A DNA stretch of 55,615 bases, from assembly GCA_020073375.1 (NCBI GenBank), contig JAIQFG010000021.1, positions 1 through 55,615 of the forward strand. The letters are read 5' to 3'. Positions within the stretch are counted from its first letter, which is position 1. Every line of letters begins with the position of its first letter. The position numbers and the translations under genes are program-made. Positions 26,414 to 34,941 of the stretch are shown here, in pieces. The notes beneath the pieces are model-generated. The model was given only the letters and a program-made list of their open reading frames with translations. It had not been told where the DNA came from and made no database searches. This DNA is from Terriglobia bacterium (GTDB taxonomy: Bacteria; Acidobacteriota; Terriglobia; Acidiferrales; UBA7541).

Positions 26414-28087
26414 TCAGTGCGAGCGCGCCGCGGAACCTGATTGCACCTGCTGCAAGACTTGCTGCGCCTGAGCGTCGCCGGGATCGATCCGCAGGGCTGC
26501 TTCGGCGTCATTCCGCGCGGGGCCAAGTTCGTTGCGCTGAAACCGGATCCCGGCGCGGGTGGACCAGGCGCGCGCGAAGCCGGGCGCTTCGGCGATCTCG
26601 CGGTTCAGGAAGTCGAGCGCGGCCTCAACGTGATCGGTTTTCGAGAGAATTACTGCGAAATCCACGACCATGGAATCGTAATGAGGATTGTCCCGAGCGC
26701 TCATGCGCAGCGCCTTTTCCATCAGCGATCCCGCAGACTGATAATTTCCCAGCCGCAATTCCAGCAGGCCAAAAGAAGCCAGCGTATCGGGCGAATCGGG
26801 ATAGATCCGCAGCGCGGTCTGAAATTCATCGCGCGCCAGGTCAAATTGATTGCGGATCATGTATTCGCCCCCTAGATTGGAGTGCATCTTGGCGCTGTTC
26901 GGGACAGCGCGCACCGCGGACGAATACAGCGCCAGATTGTCGCGCCAGTCCCCATTGCGCGCCACGGTTCTTACGGCCAGCGCCAGCAACACCACTGTGA
27001 GTAATCCCCAGGCGAGCATGCGTTGCCGTTCCATCAGCCAAATCCATGCGAGCGCCGCCAGCGCGCAGAATCCCGCGGAAGGCAGATAGGCCAGCCGCTC
27101 GCCCATGATGGTTCCGGTTGGCATCAGGATATTTGCAGTTGCCGCGAAGCCAGCCAGATAAATCCCTCCTGCCAGGGCCAATCCCGCGCGGTGTTTCCGT
27201 ATTGCCCAAATCCAGATGGCCACGACGGCAGCCGCGGCCAGGGCCGCGGGAAGCGTGTGCCGGAAGTCGCGGTACATCGGAATCTGATTGAAGGAGTAAT
27301 CGCAGGAAAGCACCACAGGATAAAAATGCAGCCAAACGTATTTCCAGGCGACGCGCAGGGCGTTGAGAATTCTCCAAAATGGGGGAAGGCTGGCGAGCGG
27401 GTTGTCAAGCAGCGAGATGGTCGGCTGGCCGAAGTGTCCTCCCTGCCCATTCCGCAGAAGCGCGAGGTACAGCGCCGTGACTCCCGCAATGGCGGCGTAG
27501 CGCCGGGGTGATTTCCAGCGCCCGGTGGCGTAATCGCCCAGCAACACCAGCGGAAATGCGGCCACGGCCGATTCCTTCGAGAGCATCGCCAGGGCAAAAC
27601 ACAGGAGCGCGGGAATTTCGCGATCGCGAAGGTGCAGGATCCATCCTGCCAAGAGGAATCCCGCGGCCATCATCTCGGCACGGCCCATGACCGAGGCGAC
27701 CGCTTCGCTGTGGATCGGGTGCACGGCAAAAAGCAACGCTGCCGCGAAGGCCGCGTTTTTCCCCTGCGGATGCCCGGCAAATATTTCCCGCAGCAGCAGA
27801 TACAGCAGCCAGACAACCGCCGCGTGCAGCAGGAGATTCAGCAGATGATAGCCCAGCGGTTCGGTCCCTCCCAGAGCCCAACTGAGCGCGATCGAAGCGA
27901 AGGTGAGCGGCCGATAGACGGAGGTGATCTTGTTTTCGGAAAACAGCAATTGCAGGGAGGGCTGCGTGGTTTGAGGATTGCCCATGACGTACAGCGTGTC
28001 GTCCATGGTGAACTGGTTTCGCAGCGTATTGCCGTAAACCAGAGCCACAGCCGCAAGCAATATTCCGATGAGGAGACGATCCTTCAT
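26414..28087 (-). CDS. TMTC-like membrane glycosyltransferase with TPR repeats
   Basis: The ATG at 28087 gives 557 residues; an upstream TTG at 28108 is less likely. The first periplasmic loop contains FTMDD (D29-D30), an acidic pair as in GT-C enzymes. About ten membrane helices follow, then TPR-type repeats from about 390 to the end (for example LGGEYMIRNQFDLARDEFQ and LGNYQSAGSLMEKAL). This layout is the bacterial counterpart of eukaryotic TMTC O-mannosyltransferases. The acceptor is unknown. Confidence 0.85.
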   Translation of the reverse strand: MKDRLLIGILLAAVALVYGNTLRNQFTMDDTLYVMGNPQTTQPSLQLLFSENKITSVYRPLTFASIALSWALGGTEPLGYHLLNLLLHAAVVWLLYLLLREIFAGHPQGKNAAFAAALLFAVHPIHSEAVASVMGRAEMMAAGFLLAGWILHLRDREIPALLCFALAMLSKESAVAAFPLVLLGDYATGRWKSPRRYAAIAGVTALYLALLRNGQGGHFGQPTISLLDNPLASLPPFWRILNALRVAWKYVWLHFYPVVLSCDYSFNQIPMYRDFRHTLPAALAAAAVVAIWIWAIRKHRAGLALAGGIYLAGFAATANILMPTGTIMGERLAYLPSAGFCALAALAWIWLMERQRMLAWGLLTVVLLALAVRTVARNGDWRDNLALYSSAVRAVPNSAKMHSNLGGEYMIRNQFDLARDEFQTALRIYPDSPDTLASFGLLELRLGNYQSAGSLMEKALRMSARDNPHYDSMVVDFAVILSKTDHVEAALDFLNREIAEAPGFARAWSTRAGIRFQRNELGPARNDAEAALRIDPGDAQAQQVLQQVQSGSAARSH

Positions 28088-28262
28088 GCCTGACCCTTCA
28101 TGCCGCAATCATGATGCGATTGAAATGCCGTGAAAAGAACGCGAGCTTGCAACGATGTAGTCTTTTCGTTACTTCATTGCGGAGAAAAACGGCGGGCCGA
28201 ATCATTTGCTTTGCACGAAAGGCCTCCCTGTCACTAGGTGGATTTTGCGAGGGGAGCAGCGT

Positions 28263-28280
28263 CGTGGCGCCGGCGCCACG
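28263..28280. repeat. Perfect 18-bp palindrome beside an MFS stop codon
   Basis: CGTGGCGCCGGCGCCACG is a perfect palindrome that abuts the stop codon of the MFS gene at 28281. The core is of the GCGCCGGCG kind found in the type C elements. It could act as a terminator stem but has no T-run. Confidence 0.6.
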
Positions 28281-29555
28281 TCAGGCGTCCGCGGCGGGCA
28301 GGTCGGTCTTCACCAGGAAATGGTACAGCCACATCAGCAGCGTGGTGGCGACGCCGATTCCGGTCACCGCCCACCACACCTGCTCTGGGTGGTGCGTCAC
28401 TTCGCCAAAATAATGCATCAGGCGGCCGCCGAGCCATCCGCCCGCCAGCGATCCGATGCCAATCGGCAGAAATGCGAACCCCATATACGTTCCCTGCTGC
28501 CCGGGGGGCGCGAGGCGCGAAATATATTCGTAATATCGCGGCGAAAGCATGATTTCGCCCAGCGCCACGACGAATATGGAAACCACCACGGCCCACACCG
28601 CCGGATGAAACGCCACAATCAGCCAGGCCAGCGCCGAAATCAGGATTCCGATGGTGATGGCGCGAAACGCCGGGATTTTTTGCGTTACGTACGTCATCAG
28701 GAACTGGAAACAGATCACGGTAAGCGCGTCGGTGATCAGAATCATCTCGACGTCGGCGTGCGGATCGATGTATCCGTGAATATAGATCGGCAAAATGATG
28801 TATTGCTGCCAGAAAACGATCCAGTAGCCCGAAAAAATCAGCAAGAAAATCATGAAGCGCGGGTTGGTCATTACCGTGAACAGATTTTTCGCCGTTTCCG
28901 CCAGGCTGGCCGTCTGAATTTCACCGGAACGGCGCGGCTCCCGGAAAAACAGCAGCACCGCGAAGAACATCAGCAGTACGCTGAGAGCGGAAACGCGAAA
29001 CACGTTTTCGACGCCCAGATGCCGGTGCGCCCAGGACGCGATGAACGGCCCTGCCGTGCCTCCGATATTCACCAGCGTGTAGTAAATCGAGTAGCCGATC
29101 GACCGCACATTTTCCTTCGATGCGCGAGCCGTGGTGCCCACCACGCACGGCTTCACCATCGAAATACCCAGCGCCGGCAACACCAGCACAAACGCCACCA
29201 GGCCGGTGAGCGGCACGGCCGCGCGAACGGGCGCCATCCACGAGGCTCCCAGCGACCCCAGCAGAAAATACGCGCAGCCGAGAATGAGATAAGCGGAGGA
29301 AAGCGCGCGCCGAAAACCGAGCCGGTCCGCGACGGCGCCTCCTAAAATCGCAAGGAACCAGACCATGCCGCCAAACAATCCCGCAAGCGATCCGGTTTGC
29401 TCCGTGGGAATGCTCAGCGATTCGTGGAGATAATTGGCGAGGGAGGAAAACGCGCCATAATAGGCCAGACGCTCGAATATTTCACTGACGTTTGCCACCC
29501 AGAACGCGGGCTCAAACCCGTCGCGAATATCCCGCAGGCGCTGGCTGAAGCTCAA
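28281..29555 (-). CDS. MFS transporter, peptide/POT-like
   Basis: About 424 residues with twelve membrane helices. The TTG at 29555 has GGGAG at good spacing and gives MSFSQRLRDIRDGFEPAFW; an ATG at 29657 in the same frame would add 34 residues but has no ribosome-binding site. An ERLAYYG element after helix 1 resembles the ExxERFxYY motif of proton-coupled oligopeptide transporters. Substrate therefore may be a peptide, but the match is partial. It starts just after the DUF1648 gene on the same strand. Confidence 0.82.
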   Translation of the reverse strand: MSFSQRLRDIRDGFEPAFWVANVSEIFERLAYYGAFSSLANYLHESLSIPTEQTGSLAGLFGGMVWFLAILGGAVADRLGFRRALSSAYLILGCAYFLLGSLGASWMAPVRAAVPLTGLVAFVLVLPALGISMVKPCVVGTTARASKENVRSIGYSIYYTLVNIGGTAGPFIASWAHRHLGVENVFRVSALSVLLMFFAVLLFFREPRRSGEIQTASLAETAKNLFTVMTNPRFMIFLLIFSGYWIVFWQQYIILPIYIHGYIDPHADVEMILITDALTVICFQFLMTYVTQKIPAFRAITIGILISALAWLIVAFHPAVWAVVVSIFVVALGEIMLSPRYYEYISRLAPPGQQGTYMGFAFLPIGIGSLAGGWLGGRLMHYFGEVTHHPEQVWWAVTGIGVATTLLMWLYHFLVKTDLPAADA

Positions 29556-29664
29556 GCGTGTCTCCCGTTCGTCCGGAGCGAAGATTGAGCACGCAGCCGG
29601 ACCGTGCGCGATTGTAGCGGAAGGGATAGCTCTGCGCCAGAAGTCGCGTCTGCACATTGGCAGC

Positions 29665-30177
29665 TCACTGGATTTTTTTTGTCCTGGAGAACCGCCGGAG
29701 CATTCCCACAATGCACACCACATTGAAGACCAGAAAGGCCGCAATCGCTGAAACAATCGGCACGGCCGGCATCCGCGGCGGGCTCTGGAAGTTGGCGCGC
29801 ATGGCCAGCCCCATCGCTGAGATTTCCAGAAGCAGGAATGCGCAGCCATACCAGGCAAAGAATTTTTCAAAATAAGCGAACGTTTCAGCGCGTCGCTCCG
29901 GGGCCAGCCAGTATTGTTTGTTCGGCAGGTTGAGGCGCTTCTCGGGCGTTGCCGCGATCCTGCGGTGCAGCCAGAATTCGACGAAAAGCGCAGGCAGCAG
30001 GATGATCGCGTAAGTCAGCAGGAATTGCGATTTGGTCATCCAGCCATTGGCGGCGCCGGAGGCCGCAAAGTGCGAGGCCATGCGATCCGGCAAGAGCGGG
30101 AAATATTTAACAAACTGCAAGAGCCCCGCGGCAAGAATCGCAAAAAACAATAATCTGGGAACTCGCAAATCCGCCAT
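29665..30177 (-). CDS. DUF1648 membrane protein
   Basis: A 170-residue protein with four predicted membrane helices. The ATG at 30177 is preceded by AGGAGGGC. The N-terminal segment DRMASHFAASGAANGW fits the DUF1648 pattern (HF...G..NGW) found in SdpI-like proteins. It lacks the SdpI second domain. Function is unknown; neighbours do not help. It precedes the MFS gene on the same strand. Confidence 0.82.
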   Translation of the reverse strand: MADLRVPRLLFFAILAAGLLQFVKYFPLLPDRMASHFAASGAANGWMTKSQFLLTYAIILLPALFVEFWLHRRIAATPEKRLNLPNKQYWLAPERRAETFAYFEKFFAWYGCAFLLLEISAMGLAMRANFQSPPRMPAVPIVSAIAAFLVFNVVCIVGMLRRFSRTKKIQ

Positions 30178-30214
30178 TTTGCCCTCCTAGAAAAGGCTAC
30201 TGGGAAGGGCATCC

Positions 30215-30415
30215 AAGGGACAATAGAACTTGTCCGAATGCGTAATAAACGGAAGGGAACCCAGTGGCCCCGGCGGGAGCCTCACCCTTGGTTTGAAAGG
30301 GGGAGGGTTTAGAGTCATGTTCATACTTGTGGATGTGGGCCGGAAGAACAGCCCTGTTCGGCTCCCCTGAGCTTTGCTCGCGCAAATACAATCACCATTT
30401 GGCCTCGGCCCACCC
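30215..30415 (-). ncRNA. Structured RNA candidate, 6S-like
   Basis: The 363-bp gap upstream of the threonine dehydratase has no gene but carries several exact helices. GAACAGGGCTGTTC (30346-30359) is a hairpin. CCCTTTCAAACCAAGGG (30285-30301) is another, similar in sequence to the 3' part of E. coli 6S RNA (CCTTGAACCAAGG). TTTGC/GCAAA (30373-30386) is a third. GGGAGCC (30360-30366) pairs with GGCTCCC (30275-30281) and encloses two of these. Read on the minus strand the order of elements and size (about 180 nt) fit 6S RNA; the closing stem is not convincing and the ends are guesses. A further stem (30218-30235) precedes the DUF1648 gene. Confidence 0.45.
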
Positions 30416-30540
30416 GTTGTGTAATGCTATAGCGCTTCGGAAATTCCATGGGAGATGACCGGGTGTCGCGGGGCGTTGGGGCTTGCCCGGTAATTTGATG
30501 GAACCATCACGATGAGAGGGAATTCGACAGGGTTGGCAGA

Positions 30541-31782
30541 ATGCAAACGCAACAGACGTCCGGGACATTGCCGATGGTGACGCTTCGCTCGATTCAGGAT
30601 GCCATGGAACGCATCCGGGGCTCGATTGTGCTTACGCCCTTCGTGCATTCGGAAAAGTTTTCGCAGCAGACGGGGAACGCCGTCTTTCTGAAGCTGGAAA
30701 ACCTGCAGATGACGGGCGCGTTCAAGGAACGCGGCGCGCTCAACAAGATTCTGCTGCTTACCGAGGACGAGCGGCGCCGCGGCGTGATCGCCGCATCGGC
30801 GGGAAATCACGCGCAGGCGGTGGCTTATCACGCCACCAAGCGCGGCATTAAGGCGCAGATCTGCATGCCGCTCACCACACCGCTGGTGAAGGTTTCCGCG
30901 ACGCGGGGCTACGGCGCGGAAGTAATCCTGGTTGGCGCAAATTACGACGAGGCGTGCGAGGAAGCCCTGCGGCGGTCCAAGGAGCACGGACTAACGTTCA
31001 TTCATCCGTTTGACGACGAAGCGGTGATCGCCGGGCAGGGCACGCTGGGCCTGGAAATGCTCTCGCAGCACGGAGACCTCGACGCGCTGGTAATTCCCGT
31101 GGGTGGCGGCGGATTGATTTCCGGCATTGCCTGCGCGGTGAAAGAGACGAATCCGAAGATTCGGATCATCGGCGTGCAGTCATCCAAGCTGCCATCGATG
31201 AAGGTGGCGCTCGAGCAAAACAAACTGGTCACGCTGCCGGCAAACAAGACTATCGCCGACGGCATCGCGGTTCGGGTCGCGGGAACGCTCACATTTCCAC
31301 TGGTCCGTAAGTATGTCGACGAAATCGTGACCGTGGACGAGGAAGAGATCGCCAGCGCGATTTTGCAGTTGCTGGAAAAGGAAAAAATGCTCGCGGAGGG
31401 CGCGGGCGCGGCGGCCACCGCGGCGGTGTTGAACAAGAAGACGCCGAATCACGGTAAAAAACTTGGCGTCCTGGTCAGCGCCGGAAACATCGATGTTTCG
31501 CTGCTCTCGCTGATCATCGAGCGCGGCCTGGTCAAGGACGGTCGGCTGGTGCGGCTTCGCATCCACCTGCCGGATCATCCGGGCGCGCTGCAGCGGCTTG
31601 CCGGCGTGATCGCCGACCAGAAAGCAAACATTGTGGAGACCAAGTACGACCGCGCGTATTATGGCGTGGTGCTGGGCGACACGGTGATCGACATTACGAT
31701 GGAAACGCGCGGGCCCGAGCATGTCGCGGACCTGACCTCGGCATTGGAGGCGGCGGGGTACCCGTTCGAGCGCGTACAATAA
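30541..31782 (+). CDS. Threonine dehydratase (threonine ammonia-lyase), catabolic type
   Basis: A 413-residue PLP enzyme. K62 in MTGAFKERG is the Schiff-base lysine. SAGNHAQ and VGGGGLISG provide the substrate and phosphate-binding loops. A C-terminal ACT domain (about 330-413) is present, so the enzyme may be regulated by an amino acid, as in biosynthetic or catabolic forms. It turns threonine into 2-oxobutyrate and ammonia. The next gene (50 bp on) encodes an alpha-oxoamine synthase, perhaps also in threonine use. Ribosome-binding site is weak; ATG at 30541 is chosen over an internal ATG 11 codons later. Confidence 0.92.
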   Translation: MQTQQTSGTLPMVTLRSIQDAMERIRGSIVLTPFVHSEKFSQQTGNAVFLKLENLQMTGAFKERGALNKILLLTEDERRRGVIAASAGNHAQAVAYHATKRGIKAQICMPLTTPLVKVSATRGYGAEVILVGANYDEACEEALRRSKEHGLTFIHPFDDEAVIAGQGTLGLEMLSQHGDLDALVIPVGGGGLISGIACAVKETNPKIRIIGVQSSKLPSMKVALEQNKLVTLPANKTIADGIAVRVAGTLTFPLVRKYVDEIVTVDEEEIASAILQLLEKEKMLAEGAGAAATAAVLNKKTPNHGKKLGVLVSAGNIDVSLLSLIIERGLVKDGRLVRLRIHLPDHPGALQRLAGVIADQKANIVETKYDRAYYGVVLGDTVIDITMETRGPEHVADLTSALEAAGYPFERVQ

Positions 31783-31832
31783 AAATTCCCATCACCGGCC
31801 GGCGCACGTGAGCCGCGACGAGGAAGATCGCC

Positions 31833-33032
31833 ATGACCGTTACGCATTCCGACCCGCTCTCCTACTTGCAGGATCAACTCCGCGAACTGGACGCCAAAGG
31901 CCTGCATTTCCGCCTGCGCGTGCTCGACGGCGAGCAAAGGCCCGTCGCGCGCTTTGACGGTAAAGAGGTCATAAACCTCAGCTCGAATAATTATCTTGGT
32001 CTGACAACCCACAAATCGCTGCGCCGGGCGGCGATCGAGGCGATCCGCACGCACGGCGTCGGTGCCGGAGCGGTGCGCACCATCGCCGGCACGATGGACC
32101 TGCACATGGCGCTCGAGGAGCAGATCGCCAAGTTCAAGGGCACCGAAGCTTGCGTGGTTTTTCAGTCCGGATTCACGGCAAACGCCGGAACCGTCGCGGC
32201 CGTCCTAGGGAAAGACGACCTGATCATTTCTGACGAGCTGAATCACGCGTCCATCATCGACGGCTGCCGGCTGTCGCGCGCCACGATCAAGGTGTTCAAG
32301 CACAAGGACGCCGCCGACTGCGAACGCATCTGCAAGGAAACGGAAAACTGGCCCGGACACAAGCTGCTGATCACCGACGGGGTATTTTCGATGGACGGCG
32401 ACATCGCTCCTCTGCCCGAATTGTGCGATCTTGCCGAAAAATTCAACTGCATCATGATGGTCGACGACGCGCATTCCTCCGGCGTGCTTGGCCGCAACGG
32501 CCGCGGCACGGTGGACCATCTCGGCTGCCACGGCCGCGTCCACATCCAGGTTGGCACGCTCAGCAAGGCCATTGGCGCGATGGGCGGGTACGTCTGCGGG
32601 TCACGCTCCCTGGTCGATTTTCTGTACCGCCGCGCGCGGCCGTTCCTGTATTCCACCGGACATCCGCCGTCGGTCATCGCCACCTGCCAGGCCGCGTTCA
32701 CACTGCTCGACTCGTCTGACGGCGAAAAGCTGATCAAAAAACTCTGGGCCAACACGAAATTTTTTCAGCGCCGGTTAAAAAAGCTGGGCTTTTCCATCGG
32801 CGCGACCCAAACGCCCATCACGCCAATTCATGTGGGAGATGCCGCAAAAGCATTTGAATTTTCTCGCCGCCTCTATGAAGCGGGGGTGTACGCACCGTCG
32901 GTGGGCTTTCCGACCGTTGCGGAGGGCAAGGCGCGCTTGCGTGCCATCGTCACCGCAACACATAAGCGTGCGGAACTGGAACGCGCCTGCGAAATCATCG
33001 CGGAAACCGGTCGCAGCCTGGAATTAATTTAG
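31833..33032 (+). CDS. kbl: Alpha-oxoamine synthase, probably glycine C-acetyltransferase
   Basis: A 399-residue PLP enzyme. SSNNYLGL near 51-57, GTMDLHMALEE, the SDELNHAS stretch (133-140), DDAHS at 211-215, and K245 in GTLSKAIGAMGG are the family markers. The sequence is of the type annotated as 2-amino-3-oxobutyrate CoA-ligase (glycine acetyltransferase), which makes glycine and acetyl-CoA. An 8-amino-7-oxononanoate synthase role is possible, since the two are close relatives and no biotin gene or threonine dehydrogenase is near. It follows threonine dehydratase on the same strand. Confidence 0.86.
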   Translation: MTVTHSDPLSYLQDQLRELDAKGLHFRLRVLDGEQRPVARFDGKEVINLSSNNYLGLTTHKSLRRAAIEAIRTHGVGAGAVRTIAGTMDLHMALEEQIAKFKGTEACVVFQSGFTANAGTVAAVLGKDDLIISDELNHASIIDGCRLSRATIKVFKHKDAADCERICKETENWPGHKLLITDGVFSMDGDIAPLPELCDLAEKFNCIMMVDDAHSSGVLGRNGRGTVDHLGCHGRVHIQVGTLSKAIGAMGGYVCGSRSLVDFLYRRARPFLYSTGHPPSVIATCQAAFTLLDSSDGEKLIKKLWANTKFFQRRLKKLGFSIGATQTPITPIHVGDAAKAFEFSRRLYEAGVYAPSVGFPTVAEGKARLRAIVTATHKRAELERACEIIAETGRSLELI

Positions 33033-33051
33033 CGAGCGCATTCCGCACTCA

Positions 33052-33130
33052 AGTAGGACAGCCTTCAGCCTGTCGGTTTTCCAAGTGTGCCAAGCCGCGA
33101 CAAACCCCGACAGGCTGAGGCCTGTCCTAA
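33052..33130. repeat. GTAG/CTAC-type hairpin element, core type A
   Basis: GTAGGACAGCCTTCAGCCTG on the left, CCGACAGGCTGAGGCCTGTC on the right, about 40 bp apart. It follows the kbl stop and precedes the lipoprotein gene. Confidence 0.85.
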
Positions 33131-33297
33131 ACAAGGCCCATTCCAGCCAGGCTCAAAGTGGCCATTGGTACAGGAACTCTTTGCTCACTCAACAGTTGCT
33201 TTTCCCCTGACCTAAATCACACGCTATGCTAGCTTTAAATAGTGGCAGCAGGGGGGATTTCGCTGCACGCAGTTTGCTTCCAGGCGATTGAGGGACC

Positions 33298-34716
33298 ATG
33301 CTTCGGTTTCGTTCGATTTTAACGATTCTCGCGCTGTGCGTTTGCGCTCTGTTCGCGGGTTGCCGAGCGAATGGCAATCCGTTTGGCTCGCAGAATCAGT
33401 CCGGAAACTCGTCCGTGGTTCTGGCCGTGACCGATACTCCTCCATCGACTGTAAGTGTTCTTTCCGCCGAGGTAACGCTGACGGGCGCGACGCTCACACC
33501 GGGAAATGTGTCCATCTTTTCCGGCTCCACGACCATTGAACTGACGCGCCTGCAAACCGACGTGGCCTTCCTGGCCACCGCCGCCAATGTTCCCGCCGGC
33601 GCTTACACGGGTGTCACCCTGACGTTCGCCAACCCCTTGCTCACGATCGAGAACGACACGAATGCCGCCATCGGAGGCTGCGCCGTGGGCTCGGTTTGCA
33701 CGATCGCGCCGACGTCGGTCGCAAATTTGTCGACCACTGCTTCGCTGCAAATGGCGCCCGTCGCGGCGAACAGTACCGCCGGGGTATTGCTGGACGTCAA
33801 TCTGGACAACCTGCTGAGCGCCACGCTGGGCGCCGACTTCAAGAACGGTGTCACGGCCTCGCCGTTCACACCCGCGGGAGCAGGAGCCCCTCTGGTGGGG
33901 GCGGAAGACGTGGTCGGGCAGGTCACGGCACTGGATGCCGCGCACAATTCATTCACTTTTCAAAATGCAACCGGCACGTTTTCGCTGGCCGTCGACGGTT
34001 CCACGAGTTTTTTCCAGGTTCCCGGCAGCGCCTGCACGATCACGGCATTCTCCGGCATTCACGTGAACCAGATTTTGAGTGTCGATATCGGGATCCACGC
34101 GGACGGGACGCTGGGCGCGCGGAATCTGGTGTGCGAGGATAGCGATAACAGCGACGCGGAAATCGAAGGCATGATTACCGCCACGAACGTGGGGCAACTG
34201 CAGTTCAGCATTGTGACACTCGCGGAATCCGTGAGCGTATCGGGACTGCATACCGGCGACGTTGCGACCGTGCACTACAGTGCCGCGCCCCAGACGCCTT
34301 TCGACATCGACCTGGCTCATGCCGACAACGTGCAAGTCAGCACCGCGGGATTTCTTTTTGCCGCGCCAACCGATCTGAGCATCGGCCAGCAGGTGTCCAT
34401 CCGGCGCAACGCCGGTTCCTCGGGAACCTCGATTACCGCGGACCGGGTCCGCCTGCGGTCGTCGCGGATTAGCGCAAACGTTCAATCGGTCGGCGCGCCC
34501 AATATCAACCTCGGAAGCATCCCCTCGATATTTTCTGGTCACGGAGTAACGCAGATACAGGTGCAGACTTCCCCGCAGACAATTCTGTCCGAGAACAATG
34601 CAGCCATTGTGTTCACGCAGATACCGGTTTCCGGCCTGGTTTCCGCGCGCGGGCAATTGTTTAATGTCAGCGGCACACGGACCATGGTTGCGACCAAGGT
34701 TGTGCTGAAGCCTTAG
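33298..34716 (+). CDS. DUF4382/DUF5666-type lipoprotein
   Basis: A 472-residue exported lipoprotein; ATG at 33298 with GAGGGA upstream. The lipobox LFAGC places the lipidated cysteine at residue 22. Residues about 38-190 look like DUF4382 (VLAVTDTPPSTV start, TVLTF-type strands). DUF5666-like repeats follow (GQVTALDAAHNSFTF, then a second copy near EGMITATNVGQLQFS). All-beta repeats suggest an outer-membrane or surface scaffold. Function is unknown. It is flanked by two hairpin elements, at 33052 and 34809. Confidence 0.82.
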   Translation: MLRFRSILTILALCVCALFAGCRANGNPFGSQNQSGNSSVVLAVTDTPPSTVSVLSAEVTLTGATLTPGNVSIFSGSTTIELTRLQTDVAFLATAANVPAGAYTGVTLTFANPLLTIENDTNAAIGGCAVGSVCTIAPTSVANLSTTASLQMAPVAANSTAGVLLDVNLDNLLSATLGADFKNGVTASPFTPAGAGAPLVGAEDVVGQVTALDAAHNSFTFQNATGTFSLAVDGSTSFFQVPGSACTITAFSGIHVNQILSVDIGIHADGTLGARNLVCEDSDNSDAEIEGMITATNVGQLQFSIVTLAESVSVSGLHTGDVATVHYSAAPQTPFDIDLAHADNVQVSTAGFLFAAPTDLSIGQQVSIRRNAGSSGTSITADRVRLRSSRISANVQSVGAPNINLGSIPSIFSGHGVTQIQVQTSPQTILSENNAAIVFTQIPVSGLVSARGQLFNVSGTRTMVATKVVLKP

Positions 34717-34808
34717 CCCCCGATCGTCGGCCGCACCCGCATGCATCGCGCAAAAAGCAAAGGGCCGGAACGCGCCAAGCGGGTTCCGGCCCGAATTATT
34801 TCAGGATT

Positions 34809-34939
34809 CGAGTAGCACAGCCACTCTTTATCCCGAGCCCCTGCGAGGGGCTGGCTGTGTGATATTACAGACCGCTCACAGGCCGGCGATGCAACCGGCT
34901 TTGCAAAAACCGCACAGGCAAGAGTGCCCGTGTTACTGC
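34809..34939. repeat. GTAG/CTAC-type hairpin element, core type B
   Basis: The left arm AGTAGCACAGCCACTC is the same as that at 6543; the right arm ends AGTGCCCGTGTTACTG. It carries a longer centre (about 75 bp). It fills the convergent junction between the DUF4382 lipoprotein and the anti-sigma/bactofilin gene. Confidence 0.85.
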
Positions 34940-34941
34940 GA

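Noticed and set aside
28206..29345. A 379-codon open frame on the plus strand, rich in Arg, His and Gln
   Set aside because: Composition is typical of an antisense frame to a membrane-protein gene (here the MFS carrier).
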